The notes beneath the pieces are model-generated. The model did not search any database, was not told the origin of the DNA, and saw nothing but the letters and a program-made list of their open reading frames with translations. Below, in pieces: positions 20,923-32,087 of a DNA stretch of 64,000 nucleotides. The translations under genes and the position numbers were made by a program. This DNA is from Cycas panzhihuaensis (Eukaryota; Cycadophyta). The stretch is taken from the NCBI GenBank assembly GCA_023213395.1, contig CM041465.1, positions 174,971,741-175,035,740 of the forward strand, in the 5' to 3' direction. Each line of letters starts with the position of its first letter. Within the stretch, counting starts at the first letter, position 1.

Positions 20923-21801
20923 ATGAAAGGAGAATCACTGGTAAGTACTTCTAGAGATTTTGGTCTAGATGGTAGAGTTATCATCCCAGAAGAAATAAAT
21001 CATGAAATTTACATTGGGAAGCATGTTAAGCCATTCTACGAAGAGCAGTTGTATGGGACTACCCACCTAACTCATTGTGTTGAATATTGGATAGAACACG
21101 GAAATTGGGACAAAACCCAATGGCAACAGGATCTAGTATTGACTTTAAGGGGAAAGGCTTGGTATTGGTACCTAGCCCACCAAGCCATTCTTAAAAGCTG
21201 GAAAGAGTTACAAACGATGTTTCGAGTTCGGTTCGATCATCCAACACAATTAGCCACTCGATTATTCTATGTAGGTCAATACCCTAGGGAGCATATAAAA
21301 AAGTGTAAACAAAAATGGATATCTTTAAGTATACCCAAACAAAATTGGCCTAACTATTTTTACCATATCCTGGGAAGAGTAGCCAAGGACTGGTTCCTCG
21401 GAAAGGAACAAAGTTTAGATGTGACTTGGGGAAACTTAAGAAAATCCTTTATAAAAACCTTTAGGCATACCTCTGAAAACAAGGAAATAGATAGAATCCT
21501 AAAGCATATTAGATTAATGAGTATAAAACTAGAACAAGAACTGACAAACCAAGAGGAGGTAGAATCAGTACATAGTGAAGAAGAAGGAATTATGAATGAC
21601 CCTGCAGAATTCACAGAACTCAATATTGGAGAAAGGAAGTTAGAAGATACCCCGGGACACAAAACCAGAAATATGGAAGATGTGGGAGTAACTAAGTTGA
21701 AAACTACTGAGATTAATGTTGGCAATCAAGACAATCCCAAACTCATACGAATTGGAAATTATTGGGATCATCAGCCAGTGGCGGAAGCCCAAATTGCTTG
21801 A
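20923..21801 (+). CDS. Tat-1 Gag-like double module between protease and RT
   Basis: An uninterrupted 292-codon frame. Two segments each show the retrotransposon capsid signature (Leu-X-Gly-X-Ala-X2-Trp, spacer, Trp-X2-Leu, Phe-X3-Phe): residues about 73-106 (LTLRGKAWYWYLAHQ then WKELQTMFRVRF) and about 146-181 (ILGRVAKDWFLGKEQ then WGNLRKSFIKTF). The true Gag of this element has the same pattern (CTLRGVPLAWYKE then WAKIKKSF). A Glu-rich tail follows. A diverged copy lies at the same place in Tat-2 (about 58680-59160). I know of no standard gypsy domain at this position. Function is unknown; a duplicated capsid fold is inferred. Confidence 0.7.
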   Translation: MKGESLVSTSRDFGLDGRVIIPEEINHEIYIGKHVKPFYEEQLYGTTHLTHCVEYWIEHGNWDKTQWQQDLVLTLRGKAWYWYLAHQAILKSWKELQTMFRVRFDHPTQLATRLFYVGQYPREHIKKCKQKWISLSIPKQNWPNYFYHILGRVAKDWFLGKEQSLDVTWGNLRKSFIKTFRHTSENKEIDRILKHIRLMSIKLEQELTNQEEVESVHSEEEGIMNDPAEFTELNIGERKLEDTPGHKTRNMEDVGVTKLKTTEINVGNQDNPKLIRIGNYWDHQPVAEAQIA

Positions 21802-21813
21802 AGAATTCATAGC

Positions 21814-22585
21814 GTGTTTGCATGGTCATACAAGGACCTAAAAGGCATTCCTCCGAAAATAGGAATGCATCATATCGATTTAGTGGAAGATGTGAAACTG
21901 GTAAAACAGAGGCCATACCGAATGAATCCTAAATATAAGGAAAAAGTGAAAGCCGAACTAGACAAAATGTTGGAGGCAGGATATATTTACGAAATCGACT
22001 ACGGGATGGGTGAGCCCTGTAGTGGTAGTTCCCAAGAAGAATGGGAAAATCCGTGTCTGTGCGGATTACAGACAACTAAATAAGGTAACAAAAAAGGATC
22101 CATTTCCGTTACCTTTTACAGAGGACATTCTGGAAGCAGTTGGAGGAAATGAAATATATTCCTTCATCGATGGATTCAGCGGGTACAATCAGGTGCAGAT
22201 TGCCCCAGAGAATCAAGCGAAAACCACATTCGTGACAGAATGGGGAACATATGCATATAAAGTGATGACATTCGGTCTTACGAATGCACCAGCTACATTT
22301 CAACGGATTGTAATCAATATATTTCGGAAATTTATCGGAGAAAAAGTTGCGGTATTCCTAGACGATTGGACATTATATGGATTAATGAAGGATCACATGG
22401 AGAACTTGAGGGAAATGTTACAGACATGCCATGAAAACAAGTTGTGCCTGACTCCAGAAAAATGTACCTTCCTGGTACCCTTCGGAAACCTATTGGGGCA
22501 CATAGTCAACAAGGAAGGATTGGCACGATCCGGCCAAGGTATACGCACTCGCACTTCCCTACGCCACTTACGAGGAAACAACTGA
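21814..22585 (+). pseudogene. pol: Tat-1 reverse transcriptase
   Basis: RT begins with RPYRMNPKYKEKVKAEL near 21910; a frameshift near 22010 moves to the frame with SPVVVVPKKNGKIRVCADYR. The first catalytic Asp is in YSFIDGFSGYNQ (near 22160) and the second box is VAVFLDDWTLYG (near 22345-22380). TNAPATFQ is present near 22280. The frame breaks again near 22530. It matches Tat-2 at 59574-59976 and 62764-63021. Confidence 0.92.
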
Positions 22586-23305
22586 AAGGTTTTTTGGGGT
22601 TGACGGGATACTACAGAAAGTTTATCAGGGGATATGCATACATATCAGGACCCCTGGAGGAATTATTGAAAATGAACATTGAATGGGCATGGACGGAGGA
22701 ACAACAACAAGCATTTGAAGCACTAAAACAAGCTATCATAGCAACACCTATACTGCGATTTCCCGATTGGAAGAAGACCTTCCATGTACATGTGGATGCG
22801 TCACAATACGCTATTGGATGCGTATTGGCACAACCCAGTGACAACAAGACAGATTACCCAATCTACTTCGCCAGTCGGAAACTTACAAAAGCCGAGCAGA
22901 ATTACACGACGACAAAAAGGGAAGCACTCGGCATGGTATATGCATTGCAGAAATTTCGACACTATCTATTGTCAAATCCATTTTGTTACTGCCGATCACC
23001 AAGCGTTGATGTATTTGGTGAATAAACCGATCATGCGAGGGCGAATCAGCAGGTGGTTGATGTTCCAAGAATTCTCCTTCAAGATCATTGTGAAACCCGG
23101 AAAAGCCCATATCATCCCTGATCAGTTGTCAAGAATCACAAACGGGGACAAAGCCACGGGAGTGCCAGATGACTTTCCAGATGCAACACTATTTAGTGTG
23201 GAAGCGGTCCCAACTGACTGGTATTAGGGAATACCAGAATACTTAGCGACTGGAGAAGTATCAGCAGAATTAGATCTCACGGGAAAAAGAAATTTTATCA
23301 GAAAA
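22586..23305 (+). pseudogene. pol: Tat-1 RT connection and RNase H
   Basis: GFLGLTGYYRKFIRGYAYI near 22590 marks the connection domain. RNase H has FHVHVDASQYAIGCVLAQP (near 22780; catalytic Asp) and YTTTKREALGMVYAL (near 22903; catalytic Glu). A frameshift near 22985 leads to HFVTADHQALMYLVN, ending with ADQLSRI-like IIPDQLSRI near 23110. A TAG at 23227 separates it from integrase. Confidence 0.9.
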
Positions 23306-24456
23306 GTGGAGCCATATCAACTAATCAATGGAGAATTAGACAAATTGGGGCCAGACGAAGTATTACGACGTTGTGTTCGACCGCACGAGATCAACCAAAT
23401 CATGTCGCAAGCACACGAGGGAGTAGCAGGTGGACACATGGGCAAATTGGCCACATGGCGAAAAATTTTGATGTCCAGATTCTGGTGGCCGTCCATGTTC
23501 GAGGACATCAGGAAATGGATTCAAGCTTGCAACTATTGCCAGAGAGTTGGGAAACCCAATCGACAGGATTTCCAACCTCTACATCCCATTTTACCTTTGG
23601 CACCATTCGAAAGTTGGAGACTCAACTTCGTGGGGCCAATTAAACCAGCCTCTCGTCAATCAAAAGCCCGATACATTCTGGTGGCAACTGACTATATGAC
23701 GAAGTGGGTAGAAGCGCGAGCATTACGGAAAGTACAGCTCGATTTCTATACGAGGTGGTGATTACACGATTTGGATGCCCCTTGGAGATTGTAAGCAACC
23801 AAGGCGCCCACTTTGTGAATCAAACTATAGAAATACTGACATCAACGTTCATGATAAGCCATCGAAAATCTACTCCCTATTATCCGAGAGCAAATGGCCA
23901 AGCGGAAAGTTCGAATAAGATAATCGAGAATTGCTTGAGGAAGATATGCGACGTCGGCAGATCTGATTGGGCCGAGAAATTACCATCCGTGCTATGGGCG
24001 TTCCGAACGACATACAAAAGATCAACTGGACAAACTCCATTCCAGCTTGTGTACGGCACAGAAGCCATTCTTCCAACGGAATTCGAGATACCAAGTCTAC
24101 GAGTTGCTATGCATTGCCGATTAGACGACTTCCAGTCCTTACGACAACAATTGGAAGACTTAGTGTGGTTAGAAGAAAAGCGACATATGGCAAATTGGTT
24201 GCAAAATGTGGAGAAGCAACGGCAAAAAGCATGGCACGACCGCCATTTACGAAAACCTCAGTTCAAAGAAGGTGATCAAGTCTTTGCTTCTGACGACAAG
24301 TTCAAAATGCACCCTGGCAAACTCAAGATGCGGTGGTTAGGACCATACATTGCAGAAAAAGTCTTCGAGAACGGATCGGTGCAACTGCAGGAAATTGATG
24401 GACCACTGCTACCAACATGGGTGAACGGTAGCAGACTCAAACCATACATTGAGTAG
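23306..24456 (+). pseudogene. pol: Tat-1 integrase with two catalytic Asp replaced by Asn
   Basis: The HHCC domain lies near 23410-23545 (H-X-G-V-A-G-G-H, then CNYCQR). The catalytic core lacks its first Asp: WRLNFVGPI has Asn (codon 23624-23626). The second is also Asn (VSNQGAHF, codon 23797-23799). The Glu is kept in GQAESSNK (codon 23905-23907). A frameshift lies near 23750. The C-terminus has the GPY-like MRWLGPYIAEKVFENGSV near 24330, and ends at 24454 without a chromodomain. Both Asp-to-Asn changes are G-to-A in what would have been CpG, as expected from deamination of methylated cytosine. Confidence 0.92.
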
Positions 24457-24679
24457 GTCAGCTTTACCGGTAGGATCACCGGTTGTACTATATCGTGTTG
24501 CATGAAGTTGAGGCAAAACCAATTGCCTTGATACCGAGACATGATCCAGTTCGGTATGGATACAGAAAAAGAGAAAAAAAAAAAGGAAAAAATAAAAACA
24601 ACCGTAACTCATCACAGACATAAGTAATAGCATCATAAACTAAAAAATCAGAGGAAAATTCAAAAGCATACAAGCAAAA
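24457..24679 (+). other. Tat-1 spacer after integrase
   Basis: About 220 bases, purine-rich near 24560-24600, with no coding pattern. It leads into the tandem array. Confidence 0.5.
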
Positions 24680-25150
24680 TACATTATACGTACCAAAAAG
24701 GTATGTTACCAGGTACGCATAGTTAAAAAAGTGATCCAATTTAAAAAATACACTATACATACCAAGGAAATACAATCTAGTACGCACAGTTCAAAAAAGT
24801 GAATCAAAACTACACTATACGTACCTGAAAAGTACGCAGTCGGGTACGCACAGTGAAAACAAACTTTAAGTTGCCCAATTACATTATACGTGCACGAAAA
24901 ATGCACGCAATCGCACGCATGAAAAAAGAATTAAGTTAAGCGATTACGATTATGCGTGCTTGAAAAAATGCGTAGTCAGGTATGCACAGTGAAAAATAAG
25001 CTTAAGTGCCAGTTACATTCTACATACCGGAAAAGTATGCAATCGGGTACGCACAGTGGAAAGTAAACCTAAGTGCCCAGTTACATTCTACGTCTGGGAA
25101 AATGCAATCGAGTACACACAGTAGACGCAAATAACATTATATGTACCAAA
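24680..25150 (+). repeat. Tat-1 internal tandem array, about 65-70 bp unit
   Basis: Roughly seven degenerate units, starting near 24682, 24752, 24812, 24882, 24946, 25017 and 25087. Each has the order 'attatacgtacc', 'aaaagtacgca', 'gggtacgcacagtgaaa'. GTACGCA and its inverse recur inside each unit and also in the LTRs. Confidence 0.75.
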
Positions 25151-25418
25151 AGCACGTATAAGACAAAATTGCGAATAAGACAAAACATTACGTACCTGCG
25201 AGCATTCCCGCGAAGTATGCAAAGTAGAAGAACGGACGAATCGACTCTGGAAATTCCGCCAAGCAACCGTACGACCCGGCAAGCAGGAAAAGTGATTCCG
25301 GTACGCATCTCGTCACGGAATTTCACAAAAACGGCAAGCATACCCAAAAGGTACGCACGTAGGGTTCCGGTTTGTACTCTTAGGTTATTTCAACTATCTC
25401 TGGGACTCCACAGCCACA

Positions 25419-26500
25419 ATGAGGACAGCAGGATGACAAGAGGCGTTTGTACCAAAGCTCAAGCAAGAATTACAAGCCCTACCAGCTCAATTTCAGAGCA
25501 GGGTAAAGCAAGCAGGATGGGGAGACTACATTTACTGCAATCCAATGTATTATGACCCGGAACTTATGGACCAAATCCTGTTGGCACTGAAGAAGGATAG
25601 CAGGAAGGCTAAGATGGATGCAGATATAATCCATACCATCACAAAATTCCCAAATGAAGGAGAAATTCCCCTGGGTACCAAGAGGTCAGAAGTTGACCGA
25701 GAAATGTGGTTAAGAGAATTGTGTCAACCAAATACTCAGATCATGTCTGGTGGAATTCGTGTAGCAGACATTATTGATATCAGACTCCAATGGGTAGCAA
25801 AAGTGATAAATTCCCGATTTTTGTCCAAACGGAAGTACACATACATTCCAGGAGGCATGATGCCAGTGTTATTAAAAATTCGGGAAGGGGAGAAACTCAA
25901 TTGGTCCGAATTCTTAGTAGAGAACATGAGGCAGCAACTCAAGGAGATCAGGACACATCCCTTTCGACATCCCTCCTTGCTATTGGCTATCTTGTTCTAT
26001 CAATGTCCAGATGTACAGCTAACACGAACTATCATTTCTCCACGGGAACCGATAATCAAGCGATAGGCGTGAAATTTCCGGATCGATTAATGGCCGGAAG
26101 CAAAAAGAAGGGTACAGAAACAAATGCAGAAGGTACTTACCTGGTTGCAGAAAACACCAAGAACACCCATTCCTCATCAGACAAAACAGGCTGTCCATAG
26201 AAGAGGTAAAAGGAAGAAAGGTGAAGAAGAAACAGGGGAGGAGGAAGAAGAAGCAGAGGCTTCCTGGGAGGAATGGGAAGACTTCCGTCCGGCAACGTAA
26301 GCGGGTGAACCCTCAACACCTCCCACACCACATGATAAATCAGGACCAATAATTCAATTGATTCAAGAAATGGAGGAAGGGTATAAAGCTGAGATAGCTG
26401 CCCTTCAAGACAAAATTAAGGAAAATGATGCTATCATTGCTACTTTAACACAGATCAATGAAGAAATTCTAGTGGGACAGAGGCAGCAGGAGCTGCCTTG
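25419..26500 (+). pseudogene. Tat-1 third ORF: helical domain, acidic linker, predicted coiled coil
   Basis: Reading from ATG 25419, a TGA at 25434-25436 interrupts; the frame is then open past ATG 25545 to 26066. The block VNSRFLSKRKYTYIPGG, WSEFLVENMRQQL and HPFRHPSLLLAILFYQC resembles the 'putative plant transposon protein' domain of Athila-type ORFs. In another frame, 26215-26275 encodes a Glu-rich linker, and 26348-26500 a heptad-like stretch (IQEMEEGYKAEIAALQDKI) that looks like a coiled coil. It lies where some plant gypsy elements carry an extra, possibly envelope-like ORF; no transmembrane segment is visible. Function is unknown. Confidence 0.65.
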
Positions 26501-26596
26501 AGACAAAGCGAGGGAGGAATACCCCAAAATTTTGAAAAATTTTTGGAATTTTGTTGAGCAAGGATGCTCAAACCCATACTGTTGACCCGGGATAGA

Positions 26597-27423
26597 TGTT
26601 GGGGCATAAAGTGATCATATGGTCATTGGAAGACCGGAGGTAGGTGGGTAACGAGATGTGCGGTGCGGACCGTGCGGAGAATGCGCACAAGGCGAAGCGG
26701 TGAAGAAATCGGCGTGCAGGTGCGTATGACGGTGCGTACCTAGAAGCAGTGCGTACCACGTATACATACCGATGGCGGAACAGGAACGAGCAGGCGATAC
26801 GCACGCGGCGATGCAGGACGGTGGAAGCTTGGAAAGTTGCCAGACGTACGTACGGATGTACGGACCTCATGAAGACATTAGTTAAAGTGCATAACTAATG
26901 ATTAAGGAAAGGGTATGTATGGTGAAGAATGCGGTTATGACGGTCATAACCCTTCAGCCAAAGGGTACAAAGAAGCATACTTAAGGAGGTACGCATGAAC
27001 CATTCGGTTAGGGTGAGAGCCGACTATCAAGGGTACGCAATGGTGCGGATGCCAGCACGCATGACAGCCAATTGAAGCAGTGTTCAGTGATAAGTACTAT
27101 CTGGGTATGCATGTAACAGGAAGAATGTATCTTTCTTTGGAATGCACAGGAATGCATTCCAGCCCTCTGTGTAATTGAACTTATTACTTAATGAAAAGAA
27201 GAGTTACGTGGAAAGTTGTGTATTCTCTGTGTTATAAGGATGAAGTGCTGAATATGTGTTGAATTAAATATTTGTTGTGTACTATTGTGATATAATTCTG
27301 TGAATAATCTGTGGAATGTATGTGAATAACCATGTTGACAGTATCCTAACTAAACTATAGCCTGTGTGACCTTGACAAGTGCACTGTTCCCACAAGTGTA
27401 GTGGGAACAAACATCAGTCAACA
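26597..27423 (+). repeat. Tat-1 3' LTR
   Basis: About 827 bp, TGTTGGGGC to AGTCAACA; partner of 16813-17635. Followed by TSD AACCT at 27424-27428. No strong polypurine tract precedes it (the flank reads GACCCGGGATAGA), which is unusual. Confidence 0.93.
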
Positions 27424-29429
27424 AACCTCAACAACATCTAACCAAATGAAAGTTTGCACAACATTTAATGTTGCCTTCACTTATCACAACTTTTGAAAGA
27501 GTGTGTCTAATGTCTAATAACCCCACAATAGTATCACCACTAGAGATTATTAAATAACCTCAAAGGATTGACCTTAGATTAAACATTAATTTCCTACACT
27601 AATAATATATCTTCACAGTTACGGTATCGGGGGAAAAGATCCAAAAACATCTCCAAAAGAACGAAATCTAGATAACCATCTGGGATATCAAGTTCTTAAG
27701 TCTTGGATGGTTGGAAAGACATAATTGCTAGAATAAGGCTAAGGCATGTCCCTAGAGAGTTAAGCATTATAGAATTATACATCCACACAAAGGCCAATAG
27801 ACTACTACGAGTTTCATTCTAGCCAAGAATAATTCCTCAAAACATGATGTCATTCAATAGGTTGTAAGGGATTATATTTTAGATGATGAAGATTCTTAAA
27901 GGCATATGCAAACTAGCCTATTCCAACTATCATGCATATGTGGGAGACATCTATGTAATTTTCCATTGAGTCTATTATACTTTACATTTTCACTTTTCTT
28001 TCTTTTATTTCTTCCTTTTTGATGTGTTTATTCTAGAATATCTTTTGGAGATGCTTAATGCACTCTTACCATATACTTTTTAAGGAATGAAGTTTTGCTA
28101 GTCCCCTTGATCACATTTTTGGCCATTAGTGGACTTTAATATGATTCCTTCTTTCTTTCTTATCTTCTAAACATGTTCTTTTAATAAAATAACCTAGCAT
28201 AGCAATTATAATAACTAGAAATAAGTTAAGCCACCAAAATACATGATGAGTTATTACATAGTCCGCATATTGTGCAAACGATCTGCAAGCTTTATAAGGA
28301 CCACTCGAGGATCATTGACCATGCCAAGAAGCATCACACGCAGATTATTGACCTGGAATGTCAAATCACCAACAAAAAACATTAGTCTTCTAACTCATAA
28401 AGTAAGAAATCTTACAGAAACTCACATATTCCTAAGTATCCTCTCTCTCATTTAATGCTTGCCACCCACTTGCTTCCAATACAATGTCTCATTCTCAACT
28501 CCCACCTAACCCACATATGGCATGCATGTGTTGTCAAAACACTTTGTGTGTGTAAAAGAGAGAGAGAGAGAGAGGGATGGGAGGAGGAGTTAAATTGAAT
28601 TATATTTAAACATTTGTTAAGGCCTAAGGGATAAGAATAGACTCAACATTAGCATCCATTTGATACTAGCATGCAAATGAAGGAAACCAAACACTATATC
28701 CATTTGAGTGTAGATTTTTTTTTTTAAGAGAGAAAAAGAATCCTAAAAGAAATAAAAAAAATTATTAATGTCCACAAATGACCAAAATCAATTAAGGGAT
28801 TGTCAAGAATAGTATATGCAATTTGTCTTGAGAGTGCATATAGCATCTCTAAGAAAGAAAGCTAAACTAAAGATAAAGATTCTAATGTGCAATTGAAAAA
28901 AGAAATAGGGTTGATGCAAAAGGAACATAAAGGTAAGCTAAAGGCGAAAGACAATTGTAAGTCAATAATTGGGTCATTCCCCCTCATCTACCACTATATA
29001 GTCACCTAAGATCTAATGAAGAAGATCAACTTCTAAAGGTCTCACTAATGCGATGTCCTATTGCATAATCCTAGGTAGCAGTCTGATGTCACCTTGTGAT
29101 GATAAGGTAGACATTAAGCCTATGACAACTATATCCAATGGAGTATCTCTCCTATCATTTGTGGCTAAGTGTTTATTGGAGGAGGCATAATATTTGGTGA
29201 TAAAGCCCTACACTAGGCTTCTAGGACATGTTGATCTTGTATCTATATGGTGAGATCCACTGGAGTACTACAACTGATGTCTAATAAACATGGACAATGG
29301 ATCGTTTCTCATTGATCTCAAAAGTCATATGTTGAAATAAGATACTTCTGGCTAGATATAGGATAAAGTGGCTAGAAGAAAAAGGTGATACAATAAGACT
29401 CATTAGTCTTTTGAACCCACTCACTTAGA
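27424..29429. other. Degenerate non-coding stretch
   Basis: About 2 kb of AT-rich sequence with no gene, LTR pair or coding pattern that I recognise. A frame at 28243-28455 shows no domain. It contains the GA microsatellite at 28557-28574. Confidence 0.5.
28557..28574. repeat. (AG)9 microsatellite
   Basis: Nine uninterrupted AG dinucleotides. Confidence 0.9.
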
Positions 29430-30168
29430 AAGTGTCATTTGTGGAGAAATATGTATGTAATGGATTTGGCTCCAAGGTGCTTTGGAATGGTCAAGGACAT
29501 TTCCAAGAATGGTTAAGATGAAAACAATTGAAAAATAACCAAAGAACAATTCTTGGAAGCTTCTAGAACCCAAGGGGCAGTTGCAAGTCAAGAAACACTC
29601 TCCAGGAATGGTTCTTAATAGATGCAGGAATGGTTTTGTAGATAGTGTAATAATTCTAGAACAACGAACACTTCAGGGAATAGTCAAACTTCAGAAAAGA
29701 CAATAGTATGGCCATATGGCCATACAAACATATAAAGAAACATTTGTTAATTATTAATTAGGGTTTTGTGTTATGAAAGGTCAAAAGATATGATATAAAG
29801 TTGTAACCTTTCAGGGTTGTGGCCATGTAAAAGAGTATAAATAGGTCATTTCTCCTATTGGTTCAACAATGAGAGCCAAACATTGAAAGTGATATAATGT
29901 TCTATGAGCATATTCAATGTTGATTAATGAAATATATGAGTTATAAGGAAAGACTTGTGCATTCTATGTGATCGATGATTAGTGGCATCTGTTGCGAATG
30001 AATATGTTGCATATGTGATGAATATTGGAAAGTTGTTATATATGTTGCAATTAACTTAAGTGCAGTTAACATTAAGAAGTAAGGAAGACATGTGGCAGCT
30101 ACATTATCCAACAATTTTGAGAAGTTGATGGGCTAAGTAGCAGTCAATATTGATTTGTTGTTAAATCA
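29430..30168 (+). repeat. Tat-2 5' LTR (approximate)
   Basis: A block near 29930-29990 ('attaatgaaatatatgagtt' and on) aligns with the Tat-1 LTR near 17400-17450. TATA-like GAGTATAAATAGG lies near 29833. The right edge is set near 30168 by analogy with the Tat-1 spacing from LTR to gag; the left edge is a guess. The PBS expected at 30170 is degenerate. Confidence 0.45.
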
Positions 30169-30287
30169 TTGGAGTAGAATAAACCTCAAGACTTAAAGGC
30201 AGGCAAGAGTGTATGACCAAAGATCAGAAGACCCTGATTGTCATTGTGATGGTAGTTTCTAACTAAACCACAATGGTCAAGGGACCT

Positions 30288-31498
30288 TCTAATCCCACCT
30301 AAGCAACCTTTAGTTAAGAGAGCACCGTAGTCAAGTCATCAAAGGGTAATACATTGGGCAAAAGAAAGAAAACTAAGGTAAGTGCAAAAGAGAAGCACAT
30401 TGTCAAGGAGGACTAAGGAGAATTCCACTAAGAAATTAGAAGGGAGTGAAGTGGGAACACCACAAACAGTCATAAATGAAGGAGACACTACAACAAAGGA
30501 AACTACACCTAACATATCCAACTCAAAAGGGGTTCTGACAAGAAGAGAGGAATTTTATCTGGAAGAAAGACCAAAGAGTACGGGCAATGACAAAGAAGAG
30601 ACAGAAGAAGGTACTAAGGCAAAATTGGAAAATTATTTTTACCAGGAGATTATTCAATACACTGCCTAAATTGAGTGAGATTTCATTTGTGATCAAAACA
30701 CTAGTGGCAATTCAAATTCCAATGGTAGAAGGAATCATTAAGTGAAAGCCCCTATGAACAACCCATTGTTTAAGGAGAAGGAAGAAATGACACCAAAGGA
30801 AGGGTTGTCACCTAAAGTTGGCATCATAAAAGGGAAAGTAGTGACATCGAGGACTCCTCCCATTAGCATAATGAAAGTGCATTTAACCATTTCAAATTCG
30901 ATGGAACTATGGATGCAATAGAGCATCTATACCTATTTAAAAATATGATTGAAGTAAGGAACATCACTAATAAGAAAGATATAAAAGGAAGATTTGCTTG
31001 CACCCTAAGGGGGGTGTCATTGGTTTGGTATAAGGAATTAGATGCAGCCACCAAGATATGGCAAAAAAATTGTAATGCTTTTCAAGAGAGATTCTAGAAA
31101 TTGAGAAGTAATGAGGTTGTTCTACAAGCATTAGGGAATCTTAAGCAATGGCTAGGAGAATCGATATTGGACTACTCAAGTCATATGTCTATTATAGCAG
31201 CTAATATTACTAGTGGGGAAAAACTACTTGATTTTTTATGAAAAAATTATTTCGTGAATGGATTGCAACTCTAGTTAAAGAGTGTATTGAAACAACGTGT
31301 GTCTATTATAGCAGCTAATATTACTAGTGGGGAGAAGCTACTCAATTTTTTATCGAAAAATTATTTCATGAATGGATTGCAACTCTAGTTAAGGAGTGCA
31401 TTGAAACAACGACCAAATAAATCATTTGCAAAGGCAAAATAATTGGCTATCAGGTTTGAAAAGGGGCTAGACTCAAAGGAATTAACCACACAACATAA
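30288..31498 (+). pseudogene. gag: Tat-2 gag, N-terminal and capsid part
   Basis: The region around 30240-30310 aligns with Tat-1 17720-17790; the Tat-1 start ATG reads ATC here. The capsid block has CTLRGVSLVWYKELD near 30991-31040, matching Tat-1. Stops and frameshifts abound. The frame runs to ELTTQHN and is cut by Comp-1 at 31498. It resumes at 32525. Confidence 0.82.
31186..31413 (+). repeat. 114 bp tandem duplication in Tat-2 gag
   Basis: Copy 1 is 31186-31299, copy 2 31300-31413; both begin TGTCTATTATAGCAG. The period of 114 is a multiple of three (38 codons). Tat-1 has one copy of the matching segment (about 18712-18830). Confidence 0.88.
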
Positions 31499-32079
31499 TG
31501 TAACATTCCAAAATCTAGTTAAAACTATGCCATGTAACCATTCAAATTGAAGGCCTCTGAACAAGGATTCCAACGGTTCAGACCTAAGTCAATTCTGACA
31601 TCTCAATCAAAAGTTATGGCCATTTAAAGTTAGCCTACCAGTTTTTGGAGAAGTTCTGGCCGACTTCTATTTGAGCAGTTTTAAGAAGAATATTACCGAT
31701 CGGCCGACTTCTATTACTTTCATTTGGCCGCCTATTTAAGGAGGATTTGCGGCCTCATTTCAACATCGTCGGAGGTTCTTTGGTCGCGCATTTTCGGTTC
31801 TAGGGCTGCAATTAGCTCGCCCATTTGGGGACTGCAGTTTGGAGGGTTCCTCGCCTCGAAGAGGGAAGCTCACATCTTCAGGAAAGACAGGTACTTTGTT
31901 GAACTTTTGCTCTATTTTGGTATTATTTGACAATAAAGACTATTATTTACTTCTGTGGATTCTGTAATTCCTATTCATTGTTCATTTTTCTTGTTGAATA
32001 GCATCTAGTTATTGTTTTTGTGGATTATTACTTGTATTTTTGAGGAAAATTGCTATAAAAGTAGAACTAGATCACTACA
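31499..32079 (+). repeat. LTR of the NA-4 family in Comp-1
   Basis: Starts TGTAACATTCCAAAA and ends GATCACTACA. It aligns on the opposite strand with the NA-4 LTRs (59977-60561 and 62171-62758). It has two GGCCGACTTCTATT motifs (31658 and 31702) in U3. No second copy of this family lies on the other side. Confidence 0.88.
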
Positions 32080-32087
32080 AGTGGGGG

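Larger units (their letters stand above)
16813..27423 (+). mobile_element. Tat-1, complete Ty3/gypsy element (non-chromovirus, Tat/Athila-like)
   Basis: Two LTRs of about 823 and 827 bp bracket gag, protease, RT, RNase H and integrase in gypsy order. The 5 bp TSD AACCT is exact (16808-16812 and 27424-27428). Distinctive traits: an extra Gag-like module between protease and RT, no chromodomain after integrase, a tandem array (about 24680-25150), and a third ORF before the 3' LTR. The LTRs are close to identical by eye apart from small indels, so the insertion is fairly recent, yet coding frames carry frameshifts and stops. Tat/Athila-like assignment is inference from the 3' ORF and lack of chromodomain. 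Confidence 0.93.

Noticed and set aside
25073-25555. Alternative ORF upstream of Tat-1 ORF3
   Set aside because: Its first part translates the tandem array and its second part is out of phase with the conserved ORF3 frame.
31499-32079. Simple solo LTR
   Set aside because: The right-hand TSD does not follow 32079 but lies after the TRIM at 32525, so the LTR is part of a larger unit.
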